Below, one piece after another: positions 1-5,958 of a stretch of 7,524 bases of DNA. Under the pieces are notes generated by a model, which was not told the DNA's origin, did not search any database, and saw only the letters and a program-made list of their open reading frames with translations. The position numbers and the translations under genes are program-made. Source of the DNA: Acidisarcina sp. (lineage in GTDB: Bacteria; Acidobacteriota; Blastocatellia; Pyrinomonadales; Pyrinomonadaceae); contig JAJNPX010000084.1 in assembly GCA_021155145.1 (NCBI GenBank), positions 1-7,524 of the forward strand, read 5' to 3'. Each line of letters opens with the position of its first letter. The stretch's first letter is position 1.

Positions 1-2549
1 AGAACGGCACCAAATCCCGAATAGGTCTGGTCGTTGAATCTCTGCCTGCCAAATTGATATTGGGCGCTTGCCGCTACACCGGGCGTGACCGGATTGCCCG
101 CACCAGCACAGAAGGGTGTAGGCGTGGCTCCCGGCACACAGACGGTTCCCTGAAATACCTGTGCCGCATTCAAGAGGGCGGTCGGCGACGGGCTGCCCGC
201 GGTGAGGACCGACTGCTGCTGTTGGGCGGCATCGGCAATATCCGAGTTGAAGGCGACCGCAAGCAGCGGATGGTCGTAGTAGAGGCCGATCGATCCGCGA
301 AGGACGGTCTTTCCATTGCCGAACGTATCGAACGCAAAGCCGAATCGCGGCGCCCAGTTGTTCTTATCACGCGGAATGCCCTGCTGTACGCCGACCGCGT
401 CCTGGGCGGCGAGGATGTCGCTGGCTGAGAGGTTTATGCCCGTGAGCGGGTCCGTTATACCTACGGGAGCGATCGTCTCCGTCAGTTCGACATCATATCG
501 AACCCCGTAGTTCAACGTCAGCCGCCGCATTATCTTCCACGAATCCTGGGCATAGAATGCCAGCGGAGTGTTCTTGATCTTTGAGACCGGGTTTCCGAAT
601 CCCTGGATGTAAGTTGACGGCAGGCCGAGGCCATAACTTTGAACAGGTGTGAAGGCCGGGAGGCCCGCGAATGCCGGATTCAGGTTCGAGGCGGTAAAGT
701 CGCCAAAATTGAAGAGTCCGGCAAAGTTGAGTTCGAAGACCGCCGACGGGATCCGGACGAAATTGAGATCGCCGCCGAACTTGAATGTGTGGTCACCGGC
801 GACCCAATTGAAGTTGTCGGCGATCTGCGTGCGATGCTCCGTGCGGTCGACCGGAGAAAATAGTTCGCGCCCGATGAAGGCTGTACCCGAGATATTGAAA
901 GCCACCGCGTCGCCGTTCTGCGATTTGAACGTCGTATGGCGGCGGCCGTAGCTGAATTTGAACTCATTAGCCAAAGTCGAACTAATGGTCGTGTTGAGCG
1001 ACGCTCCAAAGGACGTGTCCTCGAGTTCGGTTATACCGGTACGCGAAAAATCGTTCTGGCCGAGCGACTGGTTCTGCGACTCGACCTGAATGCCCGTCTG
1101 GTCGCCGGTGTTGTAGCCGAAGCGAACGGTCAGGTAGTTGTGGTTATTGAAACTGTGGTCTCCGCGGACCGAGAAGAAATTTGCGCGTTCGGTGACCGGG
1201 AAGATGCGGTCGAGACTGTTAAGCGCCCGGAAAGCGATCGGGAGGCCGGCATCATTGGTGGTGCCGAGCGGTACCGGAGCGCCCGAAAGTATGAATCTCG
1301 GGCCGATAGCTCCCGGGCCGATCGGGGTGATGGCGGGACAAGCGCTGCCATCGTTCGGGCTTGCGAGCGGGTTGGAGCCGGTCAATGCCGTCTGTCCGCC
1401 GCTCGAGGCGAAATAGCCATAGGCCCTGGCTCCGCAGATCGCGGTCGGATTGCCGGTGGCGACGAGTGCATTTATCGCGGCGGCCTGCTGCGGCGTGAGG
1501 TTGTTGAATGTGACCGAGTTCGCGATGAGCATGGGTATCGCCGGGATCGTCGCCGAAGCGGTAAGGTTGCCGACCACATCGCTCGTAAAGAAACCGGACT
1601 CGTCACGCTGACGCCGCTCGTAAGCGGCAAAGAAAAATGTGCGGTCCTTGACGATCGGCCCGCCGAGCGTCGCTCCCCACTGGGTCCGCCGAAAATCCGG
1701 CTCGTCCACGGGCGAAAAGGCGTTTCGGGCCTGGATGCTCTTGTCGCGGATGAACCCGAAAACATTTCCCGAGAAATCGTTAGTGCCGCGCTTTGTGACC
1801 ACGTTGACGACGCCGCCCGTCGCCCGGCCGAATTCGGCCGTGTAGGAATTGGTGTTTACCTGATATTCCTGCACCGCCTCCATGCTTACGGTCGAACGTG
1901 CGGCGTTGATCGAATTGTCCGTAAAATCGGCACCGTCGACATTCACCTGCGTCGATCGACCGCGTTGTCCGCCGATGTTAAGGCCGGACGTCGGGGCCGG
2001 GCCGATCGGGCGGCCATTGTCGCGGCCCACCGTGGAAAGCGTCAGCGCAAATCCGGTCGCGCTCCGTTCGTTGATCGGCAGATTCTCTACGCGTTGCCGG
2101 TCTATCGTGTTCGAAAGCGACGTTCTCCCGGCCTCGATCAGTTCGATCGTGTCGCCCGAAACGTTCACCACCACATCGGGTGCGCCGATCTCCATTCTTA
2201 TCCGCAATTCGGCGACCTGGCCGACCGTCAGCCTGACCGGGGATATCGATACTTTCTTGAAAGTGGGCGCCTCGGCGGTAATTTCGTACTCGCCGGGAGG
2301 AAGTCCGATAAAGGTGTACGTTCCGTCCGAGCCGGACGTGACCGTTCGGGTGAAGCCGGTCGAAGCGTTGCGTGCCGTGACCGATGCTCCGGCGACGACC
2401 GCATCGTTCGGGTCAACGATCGTCCCGGACAGATCAGATGCACTCGTGGCGGCCTGACCGAATGCGGTCGCGGCCCCAAGCATCAGCACAAGTATCAACG
2501 AAACGAACCTTCCAGATTGAGCGGAAATGAACGACGGGACTGCTTGCAT
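1..2549 (-). CDS. TonB-dependent receptor, Oar-like, with N-terminal carboxypeptidase-regulatory-like domain (C-terminus beyond window)
   Basis: Outer-membrane beta-barrel receptor, expected to import a ligand using TonB/ExbBD energy; the substrate cannot be read from sequence. Reading in from ATG at 2549 gives 849 uninterrupted codons to the left edge. Residues 1-31 form a signal peptide: a hydrophobic core around VSLILVLMLGAA and probable cleavage near AFG|QA. Residues 38-122 form a carboxypeptidase-regulatory-like beta-sandwich (SGTIVDPNDAVVAGASV, then DGTYTFIGLPPGEYEI). The plug follows at about 135-260, with LPINERS, GLNIGGQRGRSTQVNVDGAD and YTAEFGRATGGVVNVVTKRG. Barrel strands come after it (FFFAAYERR; FYAQDSW followed by LTLNYGVRYD near 665-686). 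Full-length relatives usually run about 1000-1200 residues, so perhaps 150-350 are missing. Two cysteine pairs (C372/C404 and C804/C814) sit in probable surface loops. The start is supported by AAGGAG eight bases upstream. Family assignment is firm; ligand unknown. Confidence 0.94.
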   Translation of the reverse strand, partial: MQAVPSFISAQSGRFVSLILVLMLGAATAFGQAATSASDLSGTIVDPNDAVVAGASVTARNASTGFTRTVTSGSDGTYTFIGLPPGEYEITAEAPTFKKVSISPVRLTVGQVAELRIRMEIGAPDVVVNVSGDTIELIEAGRTSLSNTIDRQRVENLPINERSATGFALTLSTVGRDNGRPIGPAPTSGLNIGGQRGRSTQVNVDGADFTDNSINAARSTVSMEAVQEYQVNTNSYTAEFGRATGGVVNVVTKRGTNDFSGNVFGFIRDKSIQARNAFSPVDEPDFRRTQWGATLGGPIVKDRTFFFAAYERRQRDESGFFTSDVVGNLTASATIPAIPMLIANSVTFNNLTPQQAAAINALVATGNPTAICGARAYGYFASSGGQTALTGSNPLASPNDGSACPAITPIGPGAIGPRFILSGAPVPLGTTNDAGLPIAFRALNSLDRIFPVTERANFFSVRGDHSFNNHNYLTVRFGYNTGDQTGIQVESQNQSLGQNDFSRTGITELEDTSFGASLNTTISSTLANEFKFSYGRRHTTFKSQNGDAVAFNISGTAFIGRELFSPVDRTEHRTQIADNFNWVAGDHTFKFGGDLNFVRIPSAVFELNFAGLFNFGDFTASNLNPAFAGLPAFTPVQSYGLGLPSTYIQGFGNPVSKIKNTPLAFYAQDSWKIMRRLTLNYGVRYDVELTETIAPVGITDPLTGINLSASDILAAQDAVGVQQGIPRDKNNWAPRFGFAFDTFGNGKTVLRGSIGLYYDHPLLAVAFNSDIADAAQQQQSVLTAGSPSPTALLNAAQVFQGTVCVPGATPTPFCAGAGNPVTPGVAASAQYQFGRQRFNDQTYSGFGAV

Positions 2550-2557
2550 TGAATATT

Positions 2558-2563
2558 CTCCTT
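2558..2563 (-). promoter_or_regulatory. Ribosome binding site of the TonB-dependent receptor
   Basis: On the minus strand this reads AAGGAG, a near-consensus Shine-Dalgarno sequence, with 8 bases between it and the ATG at 2549. It fixes the start of the receptor gene, and the signal peptide begins directly after it. It stands out because three of the other five genes in the window show no Shine-Dalgarno sequence. Confidence 0.85.
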
Positions 2564-2706
2564 AAAATGCGAAGATCTTGCGGAAGTTCAGCCGAATAGT
2601 GGAAGGGCATTGGGTCGGTGCGACATCTTCAGCCCAACGATAGTTATTCAATTCTGTATTGTGACAAAGCGGCTGATCTATCCGAAAGATTAGATTTGCT
2701 TTGATG

Positions 2707-2721
2707 GTTTTAGCGTAAAAC
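2707..2721. repeat. 15-bp inverted repeat, possible operator
   Basis: GTTTTA-GCG-TAAAAC is a perfect 6-bp inverted repeat around a 3-base centre. It lies in the receptor's upstream gap and overlaps the -35 part of one candidate promoter (2714-2719). The arms are AT-rich and no T-run follows on the minus strand, so a terminator is unlikely. A binding site for a dimeric regulator is possible but unproven. Confidence 0.35.
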
Positions 2722-2774
2722 GGTGATTAAGGCAAGTAAAAACAATTGCATTTTGGACGACCGAAAAACTATTC

Positions 2775-3923
2775 TCATACTGCCCGGCGGTAAGGCCGCG
2801 TGGAACGCGCGAGGCGCTCGCGAATGTGCGAGCTGGCACCGGCGGCCGCGATCGCCGCGGATGCCGCCGCCGGAATGAACGCGGCACGACGCAAAAGGCC
2901 CGAAATAAAGAGCCTGCGGCGGAAAAGGCGGCTGCGTTCAGGCTCAAAACTCTCTAACCTTTCTCTAGTTATACAGCTCGCCAATAGTTCGGAGCTTTCG
3001 AGAGCCATCAGCATCCCGCTGCCCGTAAAGGGATCGATAAATGCTCCCGCATCTCCGACGGCAATAAGATTCTCGATCGCAGGCGGGCTTTTTGACCCAA
3101 ACTCCGTAACGGAGACGGCCAGCCAATCGAGGACGGGCACCGCACTCGACATTCGATAACCGGCCCGCTCATTCTGATCCAGGACGGATGCGAAGAGATC
3201 ATTGGTCTTACCAATAAATGTTCGGGCGGTCTTGGCTGTGACCAGGAAGCAGAAGTTGGCCTTTCCGTCCTCGACATGGCTGAGCCCGCCATAACCGCCG
3301 TTAAAGAAATAGATCTCGCAAACACCGCCTTCCGGCCGCACTTTATCCAGATGCGCCTTAATCCCGACAAGGCCATTCGGCCCGGACGGCCGCCGTTCCG
3401 CTCCGGACGCAAGCCGGGTGAGCGCTCCGCCGCGGCCGGTAGCGTCTATAAAGACATCTCCCGTCACCGAACGGCGTTCGCCATCGCTGAGGCGGATATC
3501 GACCGACGCGATACGCCCGCCTGCGACCGCCGCCGAAACGACGCGTGCACCCTCGACGACCTCGGCGCCGGATCGCCTCGCAGCGGTCAGAAGCTCGAGG
3601 TCCATCTCGGCACGGCTCAGGCTCAAAGCGAATGGCCCGTGGCCGAACCAACTGGTCGGGACCGAGACGCATCGCCCGCCCCTGCTGTAGAAACGGGTCT
3701 CGACGATGCGGTCGCCGCCTCGTGCCAGCAGCCGCTCGCTCACGCCCAGTTCGTCAAAATGACGAAAACATTCGGGCGAGATGAACTCGCCGCAGAGTTT
3801 TTCACGCGGAAAACGGTCCTTCTCGATAAGCAGGACCTTATGCCCCGACCGACTCAGCCGGACCGCGAGGCTGGCGCCGGCCGGCCCGGCTCCAACGATG
3901 ATAAACGCGGAATGTTTGTCCAT
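2775..3923 (-). CDS. FAD-dependent oxidoreductase, geranylgeranyl reductase/FixC-like
   Basis: Cytoplasmic flavoprotein of 382 residues, typical for the family. Such enzymes reduce isoprenoid double bonds or act as flavin monooxygenases on lipid or polyketide substrates; the substrate here is unknown. Visible motifs: Rossmann GAGPAG at 11-16, acidic ribose-binding E34 in LLIEKD, KLCGEFISPECF at 43-54 (the family's conserved K-x-C-G segment), the LSRAEMD segment at 102-108, FIDATGR at 158-164, and the second FAD motif VGDAGAFIDPFTGSGM at 289-304. The C-terminus is short, basic and alanine-rich. ATG 3923 is chosen because FIIVGAGPAG follows at once and a perfect extended -10 at 3940-3948 would start transcription just upstream of it. 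An in-frame ATG at 3989 (22 extra residues) has an AAGGAT upstream but would leave only 20 bp to the divergent hydrolase gene. Family assignment is strong, exact reaction open. Confidence 0.9.
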   Translation of the reverse strand: MDKHSAFIIVGAGPAGASLAVRLSRSGHKVLLIEKDRFPREKLCGEFISPECFRHFDELGVSERLLARGGDRIVETRFYSRGGRCVSVPTSWFGHGPFALSLSRAEMDLELLTAARRSGAEVVEGARVVSAAVAGGRIASVDIRLSDGERRSVTGDVFIDATGRGGALTRLASGAERRPSGPNGLVGIKAHLDKVRPEGGVCEIYFFNGGYGGLSHVEDGKANFCFLVTAKTARTFIGKTNDLFASVLDQNERAGYRMSSAVPVLDWLAVSVTEFGSKSPPAIENLIAVGDAGAFIDPFTGSGMLMALESSELLASCITRERLESFEPERSRLFRRRLFISGLLRRAAFIPAAASAAIAAAGASSHIRERLARSTRPYRRAV

Positions 3924-3939
3924 ACCCGGCACGCCCGCT

Positions 3940-3948
3940 ATTATATCA
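3940..3948 (-). promoter_or_regulatory. Extended -10 promoter of the FAD oxidoreductase
   Basis: The minus strand reads TGATATAAT, a perfect sigma-70-type TG-n-TATAAT extended -10. No convincing -35 is present, as is common for extended -10 promoters. Transcription would begin about 7 bases downstream, near 3933, leaving a leader of roughly 10 bases before ATG 3923. It also argues against the upstream ATG at 3989, which would not be on this transcript. Assignment is by sequence match only. Confidence 0.6.
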
Positions 3949-3976
3949 GCTAGCCAAAAAAGGCCGGGTTGAACTT

Positions 3977-3994
3977 CGGAATTCCGCATTCCGC
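3977..3994. repeat. Palindrome and 7-bp tandem repeat in the divergent gap
   Basis: CGGAATTCCG (3977-3986) is a perfect 10-bp palindrome. It runs into two back-to-back copies of ATTCCGC (3981-3987 and 3988-3994). The site lies between the divergent oxidoreductase and hydrolase genes, 29 bp upstream of the oxidoreductase extended -10 and just upstream of the hydrolase start. That position would suit a shared operator, but short repeats like this can arise by chance. Confidence 0.35.
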
Positions 3995-4000
3995 GATCCT

Positions 4001-4006
4001 TACTCT
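4001..4006 (+). promoter_or_regulatory. Possible -10 element for a leaderless hydrolase transcript
   Basis: TACTCT fits the loose TAnnnT -10 pattern and ends 3 bases before the hydrolase ATG at 4010. No Shine-Dalgarno sequence precedes that ATG. This arrangement resembles leaderless promoters, although the spacing is slightly short and no -35 is visible at the usual distance. Weak evidence. Confidence 0.25.
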
Positions 4007-4009
4007 TAA

Positions 4010-4966
4010 ATGCAGATCATTCCCATTTCAATACCAACGCCCTTTTACGTCGGCGACGTAAACGTCTATCTCATCAAGGAAGACCCGGTCACGCTGATCG
4101 ACGTAGGGCCAAAGACGGCAGAAGCCGCGGCCGCCCTTCGCCAAAAGCTGGGCGAGAACGGCATCGTGTTCGCGGACGTTCGCCGCATAGTCCTGACGCA
4201 TGCCCATGAGGACCACTGCGGCCTTGCGAAACAAGTTCGGGACGTGGCGAAGAACGCCGAAATTCTCATCCACGATTGGGAGACGGGACATCTCTTCGGC
4301 CGGCTGGCGCAGGAGCAGCATCGTTCGCTGCTGCTTCGCTCGGGTGTGCCGCCGGCGGTATTCGACGATATGAAGGCACTTTATGACGAGATCAGCCTGC
4401 TGACGGACGCGATCGGCGACGGCGAATACACGCCGCTTCGGGACGAGATGGAGATCGAGTTCGAGAGCGGTTCGCTCAGGGTTCTGCATACACCCGGACA
4501 CACGCCTGGGTCATGCTCGTTCGCCCGCGAGGCCAACCGCACGCTGATCTGCGGCGACTGCGTTTTAAAGCGCATCACGCCGAACCCGATCGTTTCTCCG
4601 GACCCGGTCGACCCTGAGCGGCGATTCCCATCGCTCGGCGAGTACCTCGTAAGCCTTGCCAAGCTGAGAAGCTATAAGCCGACGCTCGCGTACGGCGGGC
4701 ACGGTGAGCCGGTGACGGATTTCGAAGAGATCTTTAACCGCTACGTGCGGGCGATCGATGATCGTCAAAAGAAGGTGCTGGAACTCGTGGAGCGTGACGG
4801 CTCGACGGCCTTTGAGGTGGCGCAGCGGCTGTTCCCGAATTCGTTCGGGCACGACGTTCACCGCTTCCTTGCCATCTCCGAGGCGATCGCGCACCTCGAC
4901 TATGCCGAATCCGAGGGCCGCGCCGGGGTCGAATTAAACGACGGCATAGAGGTCTATCGAAAATAA
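4010..4966 (+). CDS. Metallo-beta-lactamase-fold hydrolase, LACTB2/glyoxalase II-like
   Basis: Cytoplasmic zinc-dependent hydrolase of 318 residues. The metal-binding motif THAHEDH is at 63-69 (H64, H66, D68, H69). The remaining ligands are H164 in HTPGHTPGS (160-168), D183 in CGDCVL and H231 in YGGHGEP, so both metal sites look complete. The opening IPTPFYVGDVNVYLI is the usual first strand pair of the family and confirms the start. Residues about 245-305 form a helical tail (RQKKVLELV, then STAFEVAQRLFP, then RFLAISEAIAHLDY). It resembles the winged-helix domain of LACTB2-like members, which act on thioesters, nucleic acids or other esters. Substrate is not predictable. The gene is divergent from the FAD oxidoreductase, has no Shine-Dalgarno sequence, and overlaps the end of the convergent desaturase-like gene by 33 bp. 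Family assignment is firm. Confidence 0.92.
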   Translation: MQIIPISIPTPFYVGDVNVYLIKEDPVTLIDVGPKTAEAAAALRQKLGENGIVFADVRRIVLTHAHEDHCGLAKQVRDVAKNAEILIHDWETGHLFGRLAQEQHRSLLLRSGVPPAVFDDMKALYDEISLLTDAIGDGEYTPLRDEMEIEFESGSLRVLHTPGHTPGSCSFAREANRTLICGDCVLKRITPNPIVSPDPVDPERRFPSLGEYLVSLAKLRSYKPTLAYGGHGEPVTDFEEIFNRYVRAIDDRQKKVLELVERDGSTAFEVAQRLFPNSFGHDVHRFLAISEAIAHLDYAESEGRAGVELNDGIEVYRK

Positions 4967-5818
4967 AAGAGAGGCCGCTGTCGTGATCGGATAGAGCCGA
5001 CGGCAGATGTCCCTGAAGCGGTGCGTTGTCTTATCCAGGCCCTCAAAGCCGGGAAGCTGATGGGCTCTTTTGGTAACGGTCCGGTCAAGCACATCTACAC
5101 CCTCGCCCGTCTCGTCGCCGAAGAGCATCGCAATGCAGTATTCGGTCCGCTCCTTAGCTAGCGAACCCTGCCCTACAGGTCGCCAAAACGTATCAACCAC
5201 CTTTCTTGCTACCTTTTGAGCCGCCTTGCATTTGGCAAGTTCGATGCGGGCGACGCTGCGATAGAAGTGGGTGTGAGCCGCCTCCTCGCGGATAATGCCG
5301 TCGAGGATCGTGGAGAGTACCGGATGAGCGGCGATATCCTTCATTCTCCGGTAAGCTTGGCCGGTGGACATCTCGTGGATCGCGCCAAATGCCATATGGG
5401 TCGCCGTAAAACAGCTGCCTAGAAGATTGGTGAGCGAGGTCAGGAGATAGGTACTTGTGTGATACGACACGGGGACGCCCCTGTGAGTTTGTCTTTGCCA
5501 GTCTTCGGGCGTCCGGTGTCCGGCCTCATTTAGAAACCGGTCGATGATCTGGCCGTGGGTGACCTCTTCAACGCCCCAACGCTCCATGAATTTTGCTATC
5601 ACGGGGTCGCGGCCGGTAGGCGTTCGCCGCAATTCGCGATGATACATCTCGGTCAGCACCTCGACATCGCGCATATAGAGCAGGACCGGGATCAATCTGT
5701 CATCGAGCGGCGTGGACCTTACTTCGCTCCAGGGTATGGAGTCGATGAACTCGTCTGTCAGTGTTCGTTCTTGTTTCTCGTACCAGTCAAGGACGTCTTT
5801 ACTCGTTTCAAAGGCCAT
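4934..5818 (-). CDS. Acyl-ACP-desaturase-like diiron protein (ferritin-like fold)
   Basis: Predicted cytoplasmic four-helix diiron oxidoreductase of 294 residues. All six carboxylate/histidine positions of soluble acyl-ACP desaturases can be matched: E53 (MRDVEVLTEMYH), E85 and H88 (WGVEEVTHGQ), E149 (HEMSTGQAY), and E179 and H182 (REEAAHTHFY). T152, three residues after E149, matches the threonine implicated in oxygen activation in plant stearoyl-ACP desaturase. The segment PLDDRLIPVLLYMRD also fits the family's LP-D entry to the first ligand helix. Members insert double bonds into ACP-bound acyl chains, using ferredoxin as electron donor; related ferritin-like proteins do other oxidations, so the substrate is uncertain. 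The C-terminal third (about 205-294) is less recognisable. The start at 5818 has no Shine-Dalgarno sequence. The last 33 bp are antisense to the end of the hydrolase gene. No ferredoxin gene is nearby. Confidence 0.85.
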   Translation of the reverse strand: MAFETSKDVLDWYEKQERTLTDEFIDSIPWSEVRSTPLDDRLIPVLLYMRDVEVLTEMYHRELRRTPTGRDPVIAKFMERWGVEEVTHGQIIDRFLNEAGHRTPEDWQRQTHRGVPVSYHTSTYLLTSLTNLLGSCFTATHMAFGAIHEMSTGQAYRRMKDIAAHPVLSTILDGIIREEAAHTHFYRSVARIELAKCKAAQKVARKVVDTFWRPVGQGSLAKERTEYCIAMLFGDETGEGVDVLDRTVTKRAHQLPGFEGLDKTTHRFRDICRRLYPITTAASLLFSIDLYAVV

Positions 5819-5848
5819 AATTTAGCATCAGAAGCTTGGATAAATGAA

Positions 5849-5880
5849 CGGGATCGATGGACGGACGACCACCGGGATCG
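5849..5880. repeat. 8-bp direct repeat CGGGATCG, possible operator
   Basis: CGGGATCG occurs at 5849-5856 and again at 5873-5880, with start points 24 bp apart, which is a little over two helical turns. Both copies are followed by a base and then TG. The position in a divergent gap suits a regulator binding on one face of the DNA, but chance is not excluded. Confidence 0.3.
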
Positions 5881-5920
5881 TTGTCGTCTATGTTAATTCG
5901 TCGATTTATTAGCATTCCGT

Positions 5921-5948
5921 TTGGGCAATTTTGACTTCCGCATATTAA
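5921..5948 (+). promoter_or_regulatory. Candidate promoter of the TolB-like gene
   Basis: TTGGGC (5921-5926) and TATTAA (5943-5948) are separated by 16 bases and lie just upstream of ATG 5959. Transcription would start near 5955, giving a very short leader, which agrees with the absence of a Shine-Dalgarno sequence. A TTGACT at 5931-5936 is a better -35 but has no -10 at a suitable distance before the ATG. Low confidence. Confidence 0.3.
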
Positions 5949-5958
5949 CATCAGTCTT

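Larger units (their letters stand above)
2550..2774. other. AT-rich intergenic region upstream of the TonB-dependent receptor
   Basis: This 225-bp gap separates the end of the oxidoreductase gene from the receptor start; both are on the minus strand. It is visibly richer in A+T than the flanking genes and has no credible open frame. Two weak minus-strand promoter candidates are visible. One has TTTACG (2714-2719) and TCTAAT (2689-2694) with a long 19-base spacer. The other has TTGTCA (2662-2667) but a poor -10 near 2640-2645. No GC-rich hairpin with a T-run follows the oxidoreductase stop, so transcription reading through from it into the receptor cannot be excluded. Confidence 0.5.
5819..5958. 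other. Divergent intergenic region between desaturase-like and TolB-like genes
   Basis: This 140-bp gap should hold promoters for both divergent genes. The side near the TolB-like gene is AT-rich. The side near the desaturase-like gene holds two copies of CGGGATCG (5849-5856 and 5873-5880). Neither flanking ATG has a Shine-Dalgarno sequence. No credible small gene was seen; an open frame running antisense through here belongs to no recognisable family. Confidence 0.5.

Noticed and set aside
54..863. Several plus-strand open frames near the left edge
   Set aside because: All lie antisense to the receptor, have low-complexity basic translations, and show no ribosome binding site or family signature.
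936..2552. 538-codon plus-strand open frame antisense to the TonB-dependent receptor
   Set aside because: The translation is Arg/Gly/Asp/Val-rich with no domain or motif, and the minus strand carries an unmistakable receptor. Long antisense frames are expected in GC-rich coding DNA.
2722..2774. Terminator after the FAD oxidoreductase
   Set aside because: T-runs are present on the minus strand, but no GC-rich stem precedes them; only a weak CAATTG palindrome is visible.
3276..3953. 225-codon plus-strand frame opposite the FAD oxidoreductase
   Set aside because: Antisense shadow; the minus strand has complete FAD-binding motifs over the same bases.
3924..3989. 22-residue N-terminal extension of the FAD oxidoreductase from ATG 3989
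   Set aside because: An AAGGAT lies upstream of that ATG, but the family begins just before the GAGPAG motif. The extended -10 at 3940-3948 lies inside the extension, and using it would leave only 20 bp to the divergent gene.
4028..4501. 157-codon minus-strand frame opposite the hydrolase
   Set aside because: Antisense shadow of the MBL-fold gene, with no recognisable motif.
5555..5896. 113-codon plus-strand frame opposite the start of the desaturase-like gene
   Set aside because: Antisense to a gene with a full diiron ligand set; no family match by eye.
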